Source: Glycomyces salinus | Lineage (GTDB): Bacteria; Actinomycetota; Actinomycetes; Mycobacteriales; Micromonosporaceae | Assembly (NCBI RefSeq): GCF_016428645.1 | Contig: NZ_JAELXW010000026.1 | Location: 1 to 64,000, forward strand | DNA length: 64,000 nt | Reading direction: 5' to 3' | In this document: positions 38,726 through 46,153 of the stretch, in pieces | Numbering within the stretch: the stretch's first letter is position 1 | Layout of the letters: every line of letters starts with the position of its first letter | The notes under the pieces: model-generated | The model's input: the letters and a program-made list of their open reading frames with translations, nothing else | Databases searched by the model: none | What the model was told of the DNA's origin: nothing | Program-made: the position numbers and the translations under genes

Positions 38726-40414
38726 ATGAGCAACTCGAACGCGCGGCGAGGACTGCCGCTGAGGGCCGGCCGGGGACTGATCACCCTTCTGGCGATCGTG
38801 CCGCTGGTCATGTCCGGCTTCGTCATCGGCTACGGCGTCGGCACCGAACACGAGCGCCGCGCCGGCACCGCCACAGAAGCCTGGGAGCAGAACGCCCGCC
38901 ACGAGCACGCCCCCACCGTCGCCTCCTTCACCGCCACCGACATGAACGGACCGGCCCCCGAACAGTCCGCCGTGCTCCCCGTCGGCACCTCCGAAGACCT
39001 CGGCATCACCGTCACCCACCTCCAATTCGTCGTCGACGAATCCACCGTCCCGCCCGACCACACCGCCAGGCTGCGACTGTCGATGCTGCTCCCGCCCCAA
39101 GACGACGCGGTCGTGCTCGAAATCGCCTCCGTGCGCCCGGTCGACTGCCTGTGCGCCCTCAGCGCCGACACCGCACCCCCCTACGGCCGCGTCTGGGACG
39201 CGGCCCTCACCGACTCCACCACCACCGAAGTCACCTTCGACCTCACCGGCGCGATCGACTCGCCGGGCCGCTACGGATTCGCCGTCACCACCCCCAACCG
39301 AGACGCCTACCTCGAATTCGAAGGCACCGGCGGCGGCGACGGCCCGTCCCTGCTCACCGAGTCCACCCCCGACCCGACCCCCAGCCCGACCGGCGACCCG
39401 TCCCCGACCCCCGGCCAAGACCCCGACCCGCGGCCGGCAGCGCCCGAAGCGGGACAGGCCGAGACCACCTACGGCACCTGCCGCACCGACGAGAAACTCA
39501 TCCCCACCTGCGGAACCCTCACCGGAGCCGCCGCCGGAGCCCACACCAGCCGCCCCAAAGAGGACGCCTTCCTCGAATTCGAGCAGACCGTCGGCCGCAC
39601 CCAGCACATCTACCACGCCTACGAACGCGCCGACGGACGCCTGTTCCCCACCCGAAAGCAGATCGACCTGGCCACCGACCCCGACAATCCGCGCACCCTG
39701 TTCATCAACTGGAAGCCGCGCATGGCCACCTGGGCCGAGATCGCCGCCGGAGACCCCGACGTCGACCGCTACCTGACCCGCCTGGCCGACCACATCGACC
39801 AGAACTTCGACCAGCCGTTCTTCTTCACCGTCCACCACGAACCCGAGAACGACGTCATCAACCGGCCCGGCTCGGGCATGCAACCCGGCGACTACCGCGA
39901 GATGTACCGCTACGTGGTGAACTTCCTGCGCTCGGCCGGAGCCGACAACCTCGTCACCGTCATGAACTACATGGGCTACCTCAAATGGACCGAGGTCCCC
40001 TGGCACGACCAGCTCTACCCCGGCGACGACGTCGTCGACTGGATCGGCGTCTCCGGCTACGGCCAATCCCTCAACGACGACGGGCACTCCGACTTCACCG
40101 AGATCGTCGACCAGACCAAGGACGACGGCACCTGGCCCGGCTACTACCACTGGGTCGGCCAGCAGCACCCCACCAAACCGCTCATGCTCGCCGAATGGGG
40201 CGTGTTCAAAACCGACGGCCACCCCGACCACCAGGAGACGGTCTTCCGCTCCGCCGCCGAGCAGTTCGCCTATTACCCGCGACTGAAGGCCGTCGTCTAC
40301 TTCTCCTCACCCGACGCCGAAGGCAGAGACTCCGAAGTCGACACCGACCCCGACGCGCTCGAGGCCTACCGCGACCTCATGGCCTCGGAACTGTTCGACG
40401 TGAAACTCGAATAA
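38726..40414 (+). CDS. Membrane-anchored glycoside hydrolase, GH26-like
   Basis: 562 residues. N-terminal signal/anchor (about 17-38), a beta-rich domain of unknown type (about 60-205), a Pro/Thr/Asp-rich linker (about 210-240), then a TIM-barrel glycosidase. FFFTVHHEPEND places the acid/base Glu at E372 and LMLAEWG the nucleophile at E490, as in GH26 and related clan-A enzymes. It probably trims or releases the glycan outside the cell, or digests an environmental beta-glycan. GTGAGGTGGG precedes the ATG. The 3' end overlaps the converging glycosylase gene by 108 nt. Confidence 0.8.
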   Translation: MSNSNARRGLPLRAGRGLITLLAIVPLVMSGFVIGYGVGTEHERRAGTATEAWEQNARHEHAPTVASFTATDMNGPAPEQSAVLPVGTSEDLGITVTHLQFVVDESTVPPDHTARLRLSMLLPPQDDAVVLEIASVRPVDCLCALSADTAPPYGRVWDAALTDSTTTEVTFDLTGAIDSPGRYGFAVTTPNRDAYLEFEGTGGGDGPSLLTESTPDPTPSPTGDPSPTPGQDPDPRPAAPEAGQAETTYGTCRTDEKLIPTCGTLTGAAAGAHTSRPKEDAFLEFEQTVGRTQHIYHAYERADGRLFPTRKQIDLATDPDNPRTLFINWKPRMATWAEIAAGDPDVDRYLTRLADHIDQNFDQPFFFTVHHEPENDVINRPGSGMQPGDYREMYRYVVNFLRSAGADNLVTVMNYMGYLKWTEVPWHDQLYPGDDVVDWIGVSGYGQSLNDDGHSDFTEIVDQTKDDGTWPGYYHWVGQQHPTKPLMLAEWGVFKTDGHPDHQETVFRSAAEQFAYYPRLKAVVYFSSPDAEGRDSEVDTDPDALEAYRDLMASELFDVKLE

Positions 40415-40987
40415 CGAGGACGCCTTCGGATGCCGCCGGTACGGCGAGACGAACCGGTCCCCGGCGATCCAGAACCGCCACGGCACCTCCGCGGCCCGCA
40501 TGATGCCCGTCCGAGGCCCGCAAGCAACCTCCACCGGCCCCGACCCGTCCGAGACCGCGCCCACCATGTCGACGCCGTCATCGGACCGGTCCCAGCCCAT
40601 GGCCTGCGCCAGCCGCGCCGGACCGCGCGCCAGATCCCGGAACGCCACCCGCTCCCCGCGCCGCTCCCGCGCGACCTCGACCCCGCCGACGACCTCCCCG
40701 GCCCGCAGCAGCACCGCCGCCCCGAACCCGACCGGCCCGCACGTCAGATTGCCGCAGAAATGCATCCCATAGGTGAAGTAGACGTACAGATGCCCGGCCC
40801 GACCGAACATGACCGCCGTCCGCGCCGTCGGCCCCCGGAACGAATGCGAAGCCGGATCGTCCTGCCGGTACGCCTCCACCTCGGTCAGCCGCACCGTCAC
40901 ACCACCGGACACCACCAGACGGCCGAGCAGCTCGGGAGCCACCTCGACCGGGTCGCGCTCGAAGAACCCCCGCGGCGTCACGAGCAC
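40307..40987 (-). CDS. 3-methyladenine DNA glycosylase (AAG/MPG family)
   Basis: 226 residues. It removes alkylated purines from DNA. TEVEAYRQDDPASHSFRG carries the catalytic Glu, followed by GRAGHLYVYFTYGMHFCGN and RGPARLAQAMG, all hallmarks of the AAG fold. The last 30-35 residues (after VSPYRRHPKASS) go beyond the conserved domain and are encoded antisense to the end of the GH26-like gene. GTG start; its first 10 nt overlap the DUF3515 gene. Confidence 0.93.
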   Translation of the reverse strand: MLVTPRGFFERDPVEVAPELLGRLVVSGGVTVRLTEVEAYRQDDPASHSFRGPTARTAVMFGRAGHLYVYFTYGMHFCGNLTCGPVGFGAAVLLRAGEVVGGVEVARERRGERVAFRDLARGPARLAQAMGWDRSDDGVDMVGAVSDGSGPVEVACGPRTGIMRAAEVPWRFWIAGDRFVSPYRRHPKASSLFEFHVEQFRGHEVAVGLERVGVGVDFGVSAFGVG

Positions 40988-41523
40988 CCGGTCGGGGCGT
41001 CCTCGGCGGCCGGAACCTTGTCGGCCACCACCGGCGAGAGCCCATTGAGCACATCGAGCGCCTGGTAGTCACCGGGCACGTCCACCCCCACGGGCACCTC
41101 CCGGTCCAGGGTCACCCAGCGCTCGCCGTCGCCGTCCTCGTCGGAGTACCAGCACACGCCGTTGAGGCCGAACACCGCCTCGGTGTCCTCGACCTCCACC
41201 GGCTCGGCCCCGCACGTGGCCACCACCGCCGGGTCGCCGAAGGCCACCACGAACTCCGCGGCGTGGTCCCCGCCCTCGACCGGGCGGGCCGGGAGCCCGG
41301 CGACCTCCTCGGGCACCGACGAGGTCAGCGCCAGACACACCACGGCCTCCTCGTCGCCCAACGTCGGAACCTCGACCTCCACCGGCGACAGGTCCCAGTC
41401 GGCCTCGAAGCGGTCCCCGTCGGCGGCCGAGGAGATGAAGTTGAAGACCAGCACGCCGACGACCGCCGCCACCGGCACCGCCACGGCCGTGGCGACCACG
41501 GCCGGAAGCCTCGACTTGGCCAC
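40978..41523 (-). CDS. DUF3515 membrane-anchored protein
   Basis: 181 residues. One N-terminal helix (about 8-30), then a small extracytoplasmic domain with conserved VCLALTSSVPEEVAG and AAEFVVAFGDPAVVATCG segments, the DUF3515 pattern with a pair of Cys residues. Function unknown. In actinobacteria it usually lies next to thiL and the AsnC/RAM gene, as here. Confidence 0.85.
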   Translation of the reverse strand: MAKSRLPAVVATAVAVPVAAVVGVLVFNFISSAADGDRFEADWDLSPVEVEVPTLGDEEAVVCLALTSSVPEEVAGLPARPVEGGDHAAEFVVAFGDPAVVATCGAEPVEVEDTEAVFGLNGVCWYSDEDGDGERWVTLDREVPVGVDVPGDYQALDVLNGLSPVVADKVPAAEDAPTGCS

Positions 41524-41531
41524 GGCGCTCC

Positions 41532-41765
41532 TCAGAGTTCCAGGATCGAACAGGTCAACGTGCGGGTGATGCCCTGCACTCGCTGGACTCTACTCACCAC
41601 GAAGGCCCCCAACTGGTCCACGGTGGCTGCCTCGGTGAGAACGACCACGTCGTAGGGTCCGGTGACCATGTCGACCCGCACCACGCCGTCGATCTTGGCG
41701 ACCGCACTGGACACGTCCTGGGCCATCCCGACCTCGGTCTGAACCAGAATGTACGCCTGCACCAT
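41532..41765 (-). CDS. Stand-alone Lrp/AsnC ligand-binding (RAM) domain protein
   Basis: 77 residues: MVQAYILVQTEVGMAQDVSSAV followed by VTGPYDVVVLTEAATVDQLGAFV. This is the RAM/ACT-like effector domain of Lrp-AsnC regulators without the DNA-binding helix-turn-helix. It may bind an amino acid or pair with a full Lrp protein; its target is unknown. It lies 8 nt upstream of the DUF3515 gene in the same unit and divergent from thiL. Confidence 0.88.
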   Translation of the reverse strand: MVQAYILVQTEVGMAQDVSSAVAKIDGVVRVDMVTGPYDVVVLTEAATVDQLGAFVVSRVQRVQGITRTLTCSILEL

Positions 41766-41909
41766 GACAGGCCTCCCTCTCCCGCGGGCACTCGTGGGGT
41801 GGGCGATCGAAACGCGACACCGGCGGGGCTGACCGGTATCCCGACCGCACTTGAGCGAAGATTACGCAGTCACTACACGAGCGTCAACTTTCCGGGACTG
41901 GAATCCAAC

Positions 41910-42857
41910 GTGAGCGAAACCGTGGCCGAGGTCGGCGAGTTCCGACTGATCGAGCGCTTCTCCAGGCACTTCACCGCCACCGAGGCCGTCGTGCTGGGGC
42001 CCGGCGACGACGCCGCCGTCGCCACCGCCCCCGACGGCCGGGTCGTGGCCTGCACCGACATGCTCGTCGACGGCAACCACTTCCGGCGAGACTGGTCCTC
42101 GGCGGCCGACGTCGGCCATAAGGCCGCCGCCGCCAACATGGCCGACATCGCCGCGATGGGTGCCCGCCCGACGGCCCTGCTGGCCGCCGTCTCGGCCCCG
42201 CAGGACCTGCCCGCCGAATGGCTCGAAGGACTCGCCCAGGGCCTGGCCGCCGAGGCCGGCAGCGTCGGCGCGGCCGTCATCGGCGGCGACACCACCCGCG
42301 GCGGCCTGCTGACGGTCACCGTCACCGCCCTCGGCGACCTCGAGGGCAGAGAACCGGTCACCCGCTCCGGGGCCGAACCCGGAGACGTGATCGCCATTGC
42401 CGGCCGGACCGGCTGGGCCGCCGCCGGCCTGCTGGTGCTCTCGCGCGGCTTCCGCTCCCCGGGCGCCCTGGTCGGCGCCTACCGGCGCCCGCAGCCGCCG
42501 TACGCGGCCGGACGCGACGCCGCCCTGATGGGCGCGCACGCGATGATCGACGTCTCGGACGGGCTCCTGGCCGACCTGGGCCACCTCGCCTCCGCCTCCG
42601 GGGCGGCCATCGACGTCGACTCCGCGGCCCTGGAGGTCCCCGAACCGATGGCCAACGCCGCCGAAGCGCTCGGGGCCGACCCCCGCAAATGGCTCCTGAC
42701 CGGAGGCGAAGATCATGCCCTCGCGGCGGCTTTTCCTCCGGACGTGCTCCTGCCCGAAGGCTGGAGGCGCATCGGCTCGGTCGACGGTGGCACCGGAGTC
42801 ACCGTCGACGGCCAGCGCTGGAGCGGACCGACCGGATGGGACCACTTCCAGGAATGA
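41910..42857 (+). CDS. thiL: Thiamine-monophosphate kinase
   Basis: 315 residues. It phosphorylates thiamine monophosphate to the active cofactor. GPGDDAAV, CTDMLVDGNHF, ADIAAMGARPTALL and IGGDTTRG are the Mg/ATP motifs of the PurM-like fold. The frame is open 37 codons upstream, but the GTG at 41910 gives the normal N-terminus (SETVAEVGEFRLIERF). It converges on rpmB across a shared terminator. Confidence 0.95.
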   Translation: MSETVAEVGEFRLIERFSRHFTATEAVVLGPGDDAAVATAPDGRVVACTDMLVDGNHFRRDWSSAADVGHKAAAANMADIAAMGARPTALLAAVSAPQDLPAEWLEGLAQGLAAEAGSVGAAVIGGDTTRGGLLTVTVTALGDLEGREPVTRSGAEPGDVIAIAGRTGWAAAGLLVLSRGFRSPGALVGAYRRPQPPYAAGRDAALMGAHAMIDVSDGLLADLGHLASASGAAIDVDSAALEVPEPMANAAEALGADPRKWLLTGGEDHALAAAFPPDVLLPEGWRRIGSVDGGTGVTVDGQRWSGPTGWDHFQE

Positions 42858-42883
42858 GCCCGCCGTGCGCCGGGCACGACAAA

Positions 42884-42910
42884 CGCCGCCAGGACCGGGC
42901 CCTGGCGGCG
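42884..42910. terminator. Terminator shared by thiL and rpmB
   Basis: CGCCGCCAGG (42884-42893) pairs with CCTGGCGGCG (42901-42910). On the minus strand TTTG follows the stem, so it is best placed for rpmB. Confidence 0.8.
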
Positions 42911-42939
42911 TCAGAGTCTGTCGTTACCGGCCTGTACGC

Positions 42940-43131
42940 CTAACGGGACACCTTGTTGGCCTTGAGGCACGAGGTGCAGACCTTGGCGCGGCGCTTGTTG
43001 TCCCCGGAGCCGGTAGCGACGCGAATGGTCTGCAGGTTCGGGTTCCAACGACGCTTGGTCTTCTTGTGGGACCACGGGACGTTGTTGCCGAAGCCCGGGC
43101 GCTTGCCGCAGACTTCACACACGCTCGACAT
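42940..43131 (-). CDS. rpmB: 50S ribosomal protein L28 (zinc-binding form)
   Basis: 63 residues. Two Cys pairs, CEVC near the start and CTSC near the end, mark the zinc-containing form. AGGAG lies nine nt before the ATG. The upstream leader contains a hairpin and a TAGAAT -10 element. Confidence 0.96.
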   Translation of the reverse strand: MSSVCEVCGKRPGFGNNVPWSHKKTKRRWNPNLQTIRVATGSGDNKRRAKVCTSCLKANKVSR

Positions 43132-43160
43132 AATCCAAACTCCTGCATTGACGTGAATCG

Positions 43161-43194
43161 GCCCGCCCCCACGGCGGGCAACCCGGCAATTCTA
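43161..43194 (-). promoter_or_regulatory. rpmB promoter and leader hairpin
   Basis: Read on the minus strand, TAGAAT (43189-43194) is a good -10. Transcription would start near 43183, and the leader then contains a 7-bp hairpin (GCCCGCC 43161-43167 with GGCGGGC 43173-43179) before the ribosome binding site. A control role is possible. Confidence 0.45.
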
Positions 43195-43386
43195 ACGGAC
43201 CTGAGCAGCCGCGACGCGCCCAGGTCGGGGGGCCTGCGTCACACGCCCTCTCCCAGCAGGACTCCTGTGCACTGTGGCGGCTGCCGCGCACGCCCACCTC
43301 GGGCCACTCTAGGATTGGGGCTGATCCCGTAGGCTAGCCACAAACAGTGATGTGCCGATGCCCGAATTCCCGTTGGTGAGTCGATC

Positions 43387-44529
43387 ATGAGCAACCCCCA
43401 GCAGCCGCCTGCCGATGGGTGGCAGCCGCCGAATTCTCCCCCGCAGCAGGAGGAGCAGCCGGTCTACCGGCCTAACGAGCAGCCTCCCGGCCAGGAGCCG
43501 CCGCCCTGGTCCCCGGAGAGCCAGCAGATGGGGCACCCCGGCAGCCAGCAGCCGCCGATGGAAGACGAAGGCACGGTCAAGTACACCCAGCCCCCCGGGC
43601 ATCCGAGCCAGCCGCAGGCGCCCTTCGGGCCGCCTCCGGGGGTCCCGGTCTCGCCGTTCGACGCGCCCCCGGCGGGAGTCCCCGCCTCGGGGATGCCGGC
43701 ATCCGGAATCCCGGCCTCCGGCATGCCCGCCCAGGGGTACGGCCCCGGCATGCCGCCGGTCTCGTCGGTCCCCGCCTCGGGAATGCCCGTCTCGCCGGGC
43801 CAGGGCCAGTTCGGTCCGCCGGGAGGCCAGCTGGTGCCGGTCTCCTCCGGACCGGGCGGGCAGCCGTGGGGCGGCGCCCAGCCCGGCCAGATCCAGCGCA
43901 AGAAGAAGAAGGGCGGCCGCGGGCCGCTGTGGATCCTCCTGATCGGCATCGCCGTGATCGCCGGAGCCCTCGGCTTGGGCGGCTTCATCCTGTTCAACCC
44001 CGACTCCGACCAGAGCGAACCGAACGACGGCGACCGGACCGGCACCATCGAGAACCAGTCCGAGGAGGAGCCCGTCGCGGTCGGCGACCCCGACGCCGGC
44101 GTGTACTTCGTCGCCGGTGGCTCCGGAGAGGAGATCGGTGAGCTACCCGAAGCCCTGCCGAACGGCACCGGAGTGCAGGCCGGAGACGCCTCGGCCTCCG
44201 TCGGCCTGATCGACCTCGGGGCCATCGGAGCCGAAGACGCCGCTGACGAGGACAATCCGCTCGGGGCCGTGTCCGACGCGTTCGGCGACTCGCTCGCGGC
44301 CACCGCCGGCGGCGAGGCCGCCGACACGGAGACCGTCGGCTACTGGGTCGACGCCAGGCAGGCGAACTTCAGCACCTTCACCGTCGGCGACACCACCGTG
44401 ATCGCCGCCGTGATCGACCTCGGCGACGGAACCTACGCCGGATTCGCCGGATTCGCCACCAATGAGGACGAGACCGAGGCCATCGAGGCCATGCGCCAGA
44501 CGCTCCAATTCGGCGAGCCCGAAATGTAG
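43387..44529 (+). CDS. Proline-rich single-pass membrane protein
   Basis: 380 residues. The first 170 are Pro/Gln/Gly-rich and disordered, with repeated PASGM/PASGI units (about 98-140). A basic KKKKGGR stretch precedes one transmembrane helix (about 181-203), followed by an acidic extracytoplasmic domain that ends in a folded-looking segment (TVGYWVDARQANFSTFTVGDTTVIAAVIDL). No known domain recognised. This build, with a disordered cytoplasmic Pro-rich tail and an outer domain, is common for actinobacterial envelope proteins. The DAK2 gene follows with its own promoter. Confidence 0.75.
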   Translation: MSNPQQPPADGWQPPNSPPQQEEQPVYRPNEQPPGQEPPPWSPESQQMGHPGSQQPPMEDEGTVKYTQPPGHPSQPQAPFGPPPGVPVSPFDAPPAGVPASGMPASGIPASGMPAQGYGPGMPPVSSVPASGMPVSPGQGQFGPPGGQLVPVSSGPGGQPWGGAQPGQIQRKKKKGGRGPLWILLIGIAVIAGALGLGGFILFNPDSDQSEPNDGDRTGTIENQSEEEPVAVGDPDAGVYFVAGGSGEEIGELPEALPNGTGVQAGDASASVGLIDLGAIGAEDAADEDNPLGAVSDAFGDSLAATAGGEAADTETVGYWVDARQANFSTFTVGDTTVIAAVIDLGDGTYAGFAGFATNEDETEAIEAMRQTLQFGEPEM

Positions 44530-44558
44530 CTGCCAAACCGTCCGGTCCACCGAGCGCG

Positions 44559-44564
44559 TATCCT
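44559..44564 (+). promoter_or_regulatory. -10-like element for a leaderless DAK2 mRNA
   Basis: TATCCT ends eight nt before the GTG at 44573. There is no ribosome binding site. It supports that start. Confidence 0.45.
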
Positions 44565-44572
44565 GTCGGACC

Positions 44573-46153
44573 GTGGCAGCCATCCCCGAATCCAGCCCCG
44601 TGGCCCTCGACGCCGCCGCGGTCCGCGAATGGACCGCGCGCGGCATCGACACGCTGACCCGCCACCGACGAGGAGTCGACGAGCTCAACGTCTTCCCCGT
44701 GGCCGACTCCGACACCGCGACCAACATGGTCGCGACCCTCCATGCCGCCTTCCAAGGCGTCTCCGCGGACCTGTCGCTGCCCGGACTGCTCGACGAGGCC
44801 GCCGGGCGGGCCCTGCTGTCGGCCCGCGGGAACTCCGGGGTGATCCTCGCTCAGATGCTGCGCGGACTGGCCGACGCCTGGACCGCCGAGACCGTCGACG
44901 CCAGGGCCTTCGCCGCCGGGCTGCGCTCCGCCACCGACGCCGCCACCGCGGCGGTCGCGGTGCCCACGGCCGGCACCATCCTCACCGTCGCCGAGTCCGC
45001 CGCCGCCGCGGCCGCCAAAGCCGCCCCGTTCGGGCTCGTCTCGGCCGCCCGCGCCGCCGCGGAGGCCTCCGCGCAGGCCGTGGCCGCCACCCCCGGGCAG
45101 TTGCCCGCGCTCGCCCGCGCCGGCGTCGTCGACGCCGGCGGGCTGGGCCTGGCGCTGCTGCTGGAGGCCCTGGTCGAGACGCTCACCGGATCGACCTCGA
45201 GCGGCGCGCTCGACCTGCTCGAACGCCACCGCACCCGCAGCCCGGCCCCGCTCGAGGAGGTCCCGCGCGAGACCGGCTCCGAGGAATACGACTACGAGGT
45301 CCAGTACCTGCTCGAATCCTCTGCCGACCAGGTCTCGGAGCTGCGGCACCGCCTCGCCGCCCTGGGCGACTCGGTGGTCATCATCGGCTCCCGCGCCTCC
45401 AAGGCCGTCACCACCTTCAACGTGCACGTCCACGTCAACGACATCGGCGCCGCCATCGAGGCCGGGATCGAAAGCGGCCGCGTCCACCGGATCTCGGTCA
45501 CCCGCTTCGACGACGCCTACTCCAGGGTCCAGACGCAGGACCTCGACCGCGCCGTGGTCGCCGTGACCGCGCTGCCCCTGCTGCGGGGCCTGCTGGAGAC
45601 CGAGGGCTGCCGCGTGGCCGCGACCGGGACCGCCGAGGACGTGCTGCTGGCCATCCGCGCCGGAGGCGGCCCCAACGCCGTCGTGCTCGTCGACGACCCC
45701 GACGCCGTCGACGCCGTACGCGAAGCCGCCCACGCCGCCCGCGGCCACGGCTACCGCGTCGCGGCCATCCCCACCGGCTCGATCATGCAGAGCCTGGCCG
45801 CCTTCGCCGTCCACGACCCCGACCGGCCCTTCGACGACGACGTCATCGCCATGGCCGAGGCCGCCGCCTCCTGCCGGACCGGCGAGGTCCGCTACCGGTC
45901 CGGGAAGGTCCTCGGCCTGGTCGACGGCGATGTCGTCCACACCGGAACCGACCCCGCCGTGGCCGCGCTCGACCTGATCGACCGCCTCTGTTCGGCTGGG
46001 GCCGAGCTCATCACGCTCCTGCCGGGCGCGGAGTGGGATCCCGAGACTGTCACAGCCCTGAGCGATCATGTGGACAAGGCGTGGCCGCTGGTGGAACTCC
46101 AGCAGCTGCCCGCCGGCCAAGACGATCCGCTGATCCTGATCGGAGCCGAATGA
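44573..46153 (+). CDS. DAK2/DhaL domain protein (FakA/YloV-like)
   Basis: 526 residues. The N-terminal DhaL domain has the nucleotide site ELNVFPVADSDTATNM and the later ARGNSGVILAQMLRGLA. Both Asp residues of the usual PDGDTGTNM are kept, though three flanking positions differ. The C-terminal half matches the YloV-type domain. Relatives phosphorylate fatty acids bound to FakB (DegV) proteins; no DegV gene is seen here, so the substrate is uncertain. The gene precedes recG in many actinobacteria. The frame is open upstream, but the GTG at 44573 fits the family start. Confidence 0.85.
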   Translation: MAAIPESSPVALDAAAVREWTARGIDTLTRHRRGVDELNVFPVADSDTATNMVATLHAAFQGVSADLSLPGLLDEAAGRALLSARGNSGVILAQMLRGLADAWTAETVDARAFAAGLRSATDAATAAVAVPTAGTILTVAESAAAAAAKAAPFGLVSAARAAAEASAQAVAATPGQLPALARAGVVDAGGLGLALLLEALVETLTGSTSSGALDLLERHRTRSPAPLEEVPRETGSEEYDYEVQYLLESSADQVSELRHRLAALGDSVVIIGSRASKAVTTFNVHVHVNDIGAAIEAGIESGRVHRISVTRFDDAYSRVQTQDLDRAVVAVTALPLLRGLLETEGCRVAATGTAEDVLLAIRAGGGPNAVVLVDDPDAVDAVREAAHAARGHGYRVAAIPTGSIMQSLAAFAVHDPDRPFDDDVIAMAEAAASCRTGEVRYRSGKVLGLVDGDVVHTGTDPAVAALDLIDRLCSAGAELITLLPGAEWDPETVTALSDHVDKAWPLVELQQLPAGQDDPLILIGAE

